From JBKECA01 sp047973435 (GTDB taxonomy: Bacteria; Planctomycetota; Planctomycetia; Planctomycetales; Planctomycetaceae): DNA of 9,110 nucleotides. This document shows, in pieces, positions 6,838-9,110 of the stretch; positions within the stretch are counted from its first letter, which is position 1, and each line of letters starts with the position of its first letter. Under the pieces are notes generated by a model, which was given only the letters and a program-made list of their open reading frames with translations, was not told the origin of the DNA and made no database searches. The position numbers and the translations under genes are program-made. The stretch is from positions 1 through 9,110 of the forward strand of contig JBKECA010000428.1 in assembly GCA_047973435.1 (NCBI GenBank). The letters are read 5' to 3'.

Positions 6838-6844
6838 CTCCCCC
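6838..6844 (-). promoter_or_regulatory. Strong ribosome-binding site for the split DUF1559 gene
   Basis: The minus strand reads GGGGGAG, 7 nt before the GTG at 6830. Together with the in-frame TAA just upstream it fixes a GTG start. The 64-bp gap between the GYF_2 stop and this start (6831-6894) shows no clear -35/-10 pair, so I see no evidence for a separate promoter here. Confidence 0.6.
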
Positions 6845-6894
6845 AGAAGTGTTATCAATCGGCTGGCGGCAACCGTTGTGGCAGAACGCCGCAA

Positions 6895-7605
6895 TCAGTC
6901 ATCAGCGACAGATTCCAGTATACGCGCGATGCAATACGCCGCAATCCCGCCGACGAGCATCACGTCGAAGAGCAGGAAGAAGTACATCCCCGAATCGCAC
7001 TCCCCCCACACCGGGAAGTGTCGCATGCCTGTGGACAGAGACTGCCGATCCGGGAACCGCTGAGCCTCGACTTCAGACCACTTTAGGATTTGCCACGCAA
7101 TCAAGTTGGGAACCGCCAAGGTAGGGAGCCAGCGGAAAGCCAGATGGGCGGTTTCCGGATTGGCTATCGCGCCCCACAGCCGCTGCCAGCGCGTCGGCTG
7201 CGACGCCCGTTCCCGCTCCTCCATTTCGGCCAGGGCGGCGGCCAATGTCTCATCGATTTCGGTGCGAGTCGCATTCGCAGCCAGCTCCGCTTCCCGCTCT
7301 GCCCGTACTGCATCCTCAATCGAAGACCGCTCCGTCTCCACCTCCCGTAGCCGCTTCTGCCAAGACTCCTCGACCTCCCCGTCCGCCGCTGCCTGGGCCT
7401 CCTCAGCGAGTCGCCGCAGTTCCGCCTGTTCCGCCTCCCACTTGTCGACCAGATCCTGGCGACCGGCCATATGGAAGAGGCCAACTGCCAAAGCCGCCGG
7501 CCGCCACTCGGGGTTCCACTCCTCCCGGACCAGATCATCCGCCGCCAGCTGCTCGGCGCGGACGGACTGCACCAGGTCGTGAAACCCAACCGGCCCGAGG
7601 TCCAC
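6895..7605 (-). CDS. GYF_2-type domain, coiled-coil membrane protein, 5' end disrupted
   Basis: From the first available start, a GTG at 7605, this encodes 236 residues. The frame is open a further 13 codons to 7644, and those codons read AGDNFKWHYRRHG. Joined to VDLGPVGFHDLV and the W.PA.....LF stretch, they form a complete GYF_2-like fold signature (W.YRR.G...GPV.F..L......L..DDLVR......W..A). That domain is common at the N-terminus of planctomycete membrane proteins and thought to mediate protein contacts. The real N-terminus therefore lies upstream of GTG 7605, but no start codon exists between the TGA at 7645-7647 and that GTG. The IS element begins exactly there. Residues 53-135 are a charged heptad-like helix (coiled coil), 155-174 a probable membrane segment, and 207-229 a clear membrane segment near the C-terminus. 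A GTG-started product would lack the first strand of the domain and has no good ribosome-binding site. Function unknown; the gene may be inactive. Confidence 0.65.
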   Translation of the reverse strand: MDLGPVGFHDLVQSVRAEQLAADDLVREEWNPEWRPAALAVGLFHMAGRQDLVDKWEAEQAELRRLAEEAQAAADGEVEESWQKRLREVETERSSIEDAVRAEREAELAANATRTEIDETLAAALAEMEERERASQPTRWQRLWGAIANPETAHLAFRWLPTLAVPNLIAWQILKWSEVEAQRFPDRQSLSTGMRHFPVWGECDSGMYFFLLFDVMLVGGIAAYCIARILESVADD

Positions 7606-7646
7606 CCCGTGCCGACGATAATGCCACTTGAAGTTGTCCCCAGCTC

Positions 7647-7674
7647 AGTTGAAAGTTCGGTAGTCGGGTCTGGG
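7647..7674 (+). repeat. Left inverted repeat of the IS (tentative)
   Basis: It starts agttgaaag and ends in tctggg, pairing with the complement of 9077-9104 at 18 of 28 positions, best at the outer 9 and inner 5 bases. The TGA that closes the upstream extension of the GYF_2 frame (7645-7647) straddles this boundary. Confidence 0.45.
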
Positions 7675-7687
7675 TGATGGTTTGACG

Positions 7688-9016
7688 TTAGCTGGCTTTC
7701 ATGGTGTCGGCACGTGGGGGGTCGTTGGCGGTCTCGTCGAGGGCGGCCCTGAGCATCCACAGGTGTTCATAGCCCATGACGCGGCGGAAGTTCTTCGCGG
7801 CGGCCTCGAAGGCCGCCGCGGCCCACCGCAGGGCCATCTGGCCGTTCTGCCAGTGCTTGACCCGTCGGGTTCGCTCCCGCACCGCCGAGTGGCTGTTGTC
7901 GATGAGATTCGTCGTCCCCAGGCAGCGTCTCAGCTTTGATGGCAGACCCAGACGGTTGATCGTGAACAACTCACCGAGACCTTCCCGCAGCGACCCGGCG
8001 GCGCTGGGCCAGCTCCGTTCCAGCCACGATGCATACTGATCGATCTTCCCGATCCCTTCGTCCGCCTCCAGCTTGAATGCCGCTTTCAGCGTACTCTTCG
8101 CCTGCTGGTGCTGGTCCTTGGGCAGGTGACCGAGGACGTTTCGCACTTTGTGATTGCGGCAGCGCTGGACCGGATGCTCGGTTCCGAACACCTGGTCGAT
8201 CGCCTTGCGCAGAGCCTTCGAGCCGTCGATCACGAACAGCCGTCGCTGGAACGGACTGACGCCGCGGGCCACGAGGTCTTCCAGCAGCCCCTTCGCGACT
8301 TCGGCGTTCTCCGTGGCTCCTTCACGGAACCCCAGGACGTGCTTGGCCCCCTGCTCATCGACGCCGACGGCACAGATCACGTGGTACGGGCCGAATTGCA
8401 GGCCGTCGATGTAGATCACGAGCAGCCGCGTCTCGGAGAAGTCCCGCTCCGTCAGTTCTTGGAGCAGTCGTTCCCCGGCCTCAATGAACTCGCGTGAGAC
8501 CTGGCTCTTCGAGACGCCGACCGTCTCGGCCATCTCCGGCAACACCTCGGCGTAGTTCCGTGTGGAGACCCCCCGCATCAGGATGTGCAGCATGCGGTCG
8601 GCCAGCCGGGCGTCGTCGTGCATCGCCGCGTAGGCGGGGATCTCGACTTCGCCGGATTTGCCGTCGCTTCGCTGCTTCTTCCGCAGCCGCGGTTTGGTGA
8701 CTTTGAGCTGACGCTCCTGGAGCTTCACCCGTCCGGGCTGAGAACCGTGGTAGACCACCTCGCGGTCGGACTTCTTTCCCTGCTGTCGGGGGCCAGCCAG
8801 CTGCTCGGCACTCATCTGCAACACGGCCTCGATCGTGGCCCGGCCCATGACGTCGACCAGGTCGTCGATCGCACACTGGGCCTGCTCGACGAGATCGAGG
8901 AGGGGCAGGATCAACTGCCGGTCCTTGACCAGCAGCCCGGCCAGGGCGTTCGATTCGGGAAGCTTCGCAGCGTCATCGCTGCCGCTGGGAGAAACAATCT
9001 GATAGCGTTCGGACAT
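7688..9016 (-). CDS. IS256-family (Mutator-type) transposase
   Basis: A 442-residue cut-and-paste DDE transposase. A helix-turn-helix-like VGVSKSQVSREF lies near residues 167-178. The catalytic core follows: the first Asp in VIYIDGLQFG (D204), the second in FVIDGSKALRKA (D264), a C-x2-H pair in VQRCRNHKVRNVL (C286, H289), and the third-acid region in GTTNLIDNSHSAVRERTRR (residues 367-385). The family normally has Glu in TTN-x-I-E; here the matching residue is Asp (D373). The helical tail includes KHWQNGQMALRWAAAAFEAAAKNFRR, typical of the family. ATG 9016 was chosen over a TTG at 9046 because an AGGAG site lies 9 nt before it. The frame is intact, so the element may still be active. It points the same way as the downstream genes, and read-through into them is possible. 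Confidence 0.92.
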   Translation of the reverse strand: MSERYQIVSPSGSDDAAKLPESNALAGLLVKDRQLILPLLDLVEQAQCAIDDLVDVMGRATIEAVLQMSAEQLAGPRQQGKKSDREVVYHGSQPGRVKLQERQLKVTKPRLRKKQRSDGKSGEVEIPAYAAMHDDARLADRMLHILMRGVSTRNYAEVLPEMAETVGVSKSQVSREFIEAGERLLQELTERDFSETRLLVIYIDGLQFGPYHVICAVGVDEQGAKHVLGFREGATENAEVAKGLLEDLVARGVSPFQRRLFVIDGSKALRKAIDQVFGTEHPVQRCRNHKVRNVLGHLPKDQHQQAKSTLKAAFKLEADEGIGKIDQYASWLERSWPSAAGSLREGLGELFTINRLGLPSKLRRCLGTTNLIDNSHSAVRERTRRVKHWQNGQMALRWAAAAFEAAAKNFRRVMGYEHLWMLRAALDETANDPPRADTMKAS

Positions 9017-9025
9017 CGGTGGCGG

Positions 9026-9030
9026 CTCCT
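9026..9030 (-). promoter_or_regulatory. Ribosome-binding site of the transposase
   Basis: The minus strand reads AGGAG, 9 nt before the ATG at 9016. It favours this start over the in-frame TTG 30 bases upstream. No convincing promoter was identified in the 94 bases between the start and the window edge. Confidence 0.6.
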
Positions 9031-9076
9031 GGTCTGGAGGAAACAATGCAGCCGGATGATACCCTCACCCGGCCCC

Positions 9077-9104
9077 CCCAGGACCGCCCCCGATCCTCTC
9101 AACT
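9077..9104 (-). repeat. Right inverted repeat of the IS (tentative)
   Basis: On the minus strand it begins agttgagag and reaches cctggg, matching the left end. Only six bases of flanking sequence remain before the window edge, so the outer boundary and any target duplication cannot be tested here. Confidence 0.45.
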
Positions 9105-9110
9105 TCCCAC

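Larger units (their letters stand above)
7647..9104 (-). mobile_element. IS256/Mutator-type insertion sequence, about 1.46 kb
   Basis: A single transposase gene is flanked by imperfect inverted ends. Reading inward, 7647-7674 and the complement of 9077-9104 both begin agttga and match at 18 of 28 ungapped positions by eye, including ctggg at the inner edge. The length is usual for the family. I see no matching 8-9 bp target duplication: the bases just outside the left end (ccagctc) do not match the few available outside the right end (tcccac). The boundaries are therefore tentative, or the copies have diverged. The left end sits directly against the truncated GYF_2 frame. Confidence 0.6.

Noticed and set aside
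6831..6894. Weak GCGGC/GCCGC inverted sequence between the GYF_2 and DUF1559 genes, considered as a terminator
   Set aside because: The stem is only about 5 bp with a long loop and no T-run follows, so it cannot be called a terminator.
9017..9046. TTG start giving a 452-residue transposase
   Set aside because: The extra residues are Pro-rich, and an AGGAG site is positioned for the ATG at 9016.

Overview
The window looks like a stretch of a GC-rich planctomycete (Planctomycetota) chromosome. The main evidence is two DUF1559 genes, which encode pilin-like proteins with an N-terminal prepilin methylation motif and a C-terminal H-X9-DG-type motif and are expanded in that phylum. A GYF_2-type domain protein and a very large, acidic, secreted EF-hand protein also fit. 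I cannot name a genus from sequence alone. Every gene I can support lies on the minus strand, so transcription runs from high to low coordinates.

Layout from the upstream (right) side: an IS256/Mutator-type insertion sequence at about 7647-9104 (transposase 7688-9016) abuts a GYF_2/coiled-coil/membrane protein gene (6895-7605, frame open to 7644). That gene's start codon appears to have been removed by the insertion. After a 64-bp gap comes a first DUF1559 gene (6070-6830), split into two frames by a perfect 20-bp tandem duplication. Next, 17 bp on, is an intact DUF1559 gene (4946-6052). Its stop overlaps the start of a polytopic GT39/ArnT-like glycosyltransferase (3291-4949) in an ATGA junction. 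Finally, 7 bp beyond that stop, a giant secreted EF-hand protein starts at 3283. It is open through all 1094 codons to the left edge, so it continues outside the window.

The EF-hand gene is easy to miss because its stop codon is outside the window, and short spurious frames on both strands cover it. It is built from a higher-order repeat of about 417-421 residues, two full copies and a partial third, each holding about 11-12 EF-hand loops. I count 29 recognisable loops in the visible part.

Spacing suggests that the two DUF1559 genes, the glycosyltransferase and the EF-hand gene form one transcription unit. A reasonable inference is a cell-envelope locus: pilin-like exported proteins, a membrane glycosyltransferase using a lipid-linked sugar, and an exported calcium-binding repeat protein. 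The upstream end has been damaged twice, by an IS insertion and by a small duplication, so the locus may be decaying or subject to on/off variation. No RNA genes, CRISPR arrays or convincing terminators were seen, and there is no gene-free stretch longer than about 100 bp.
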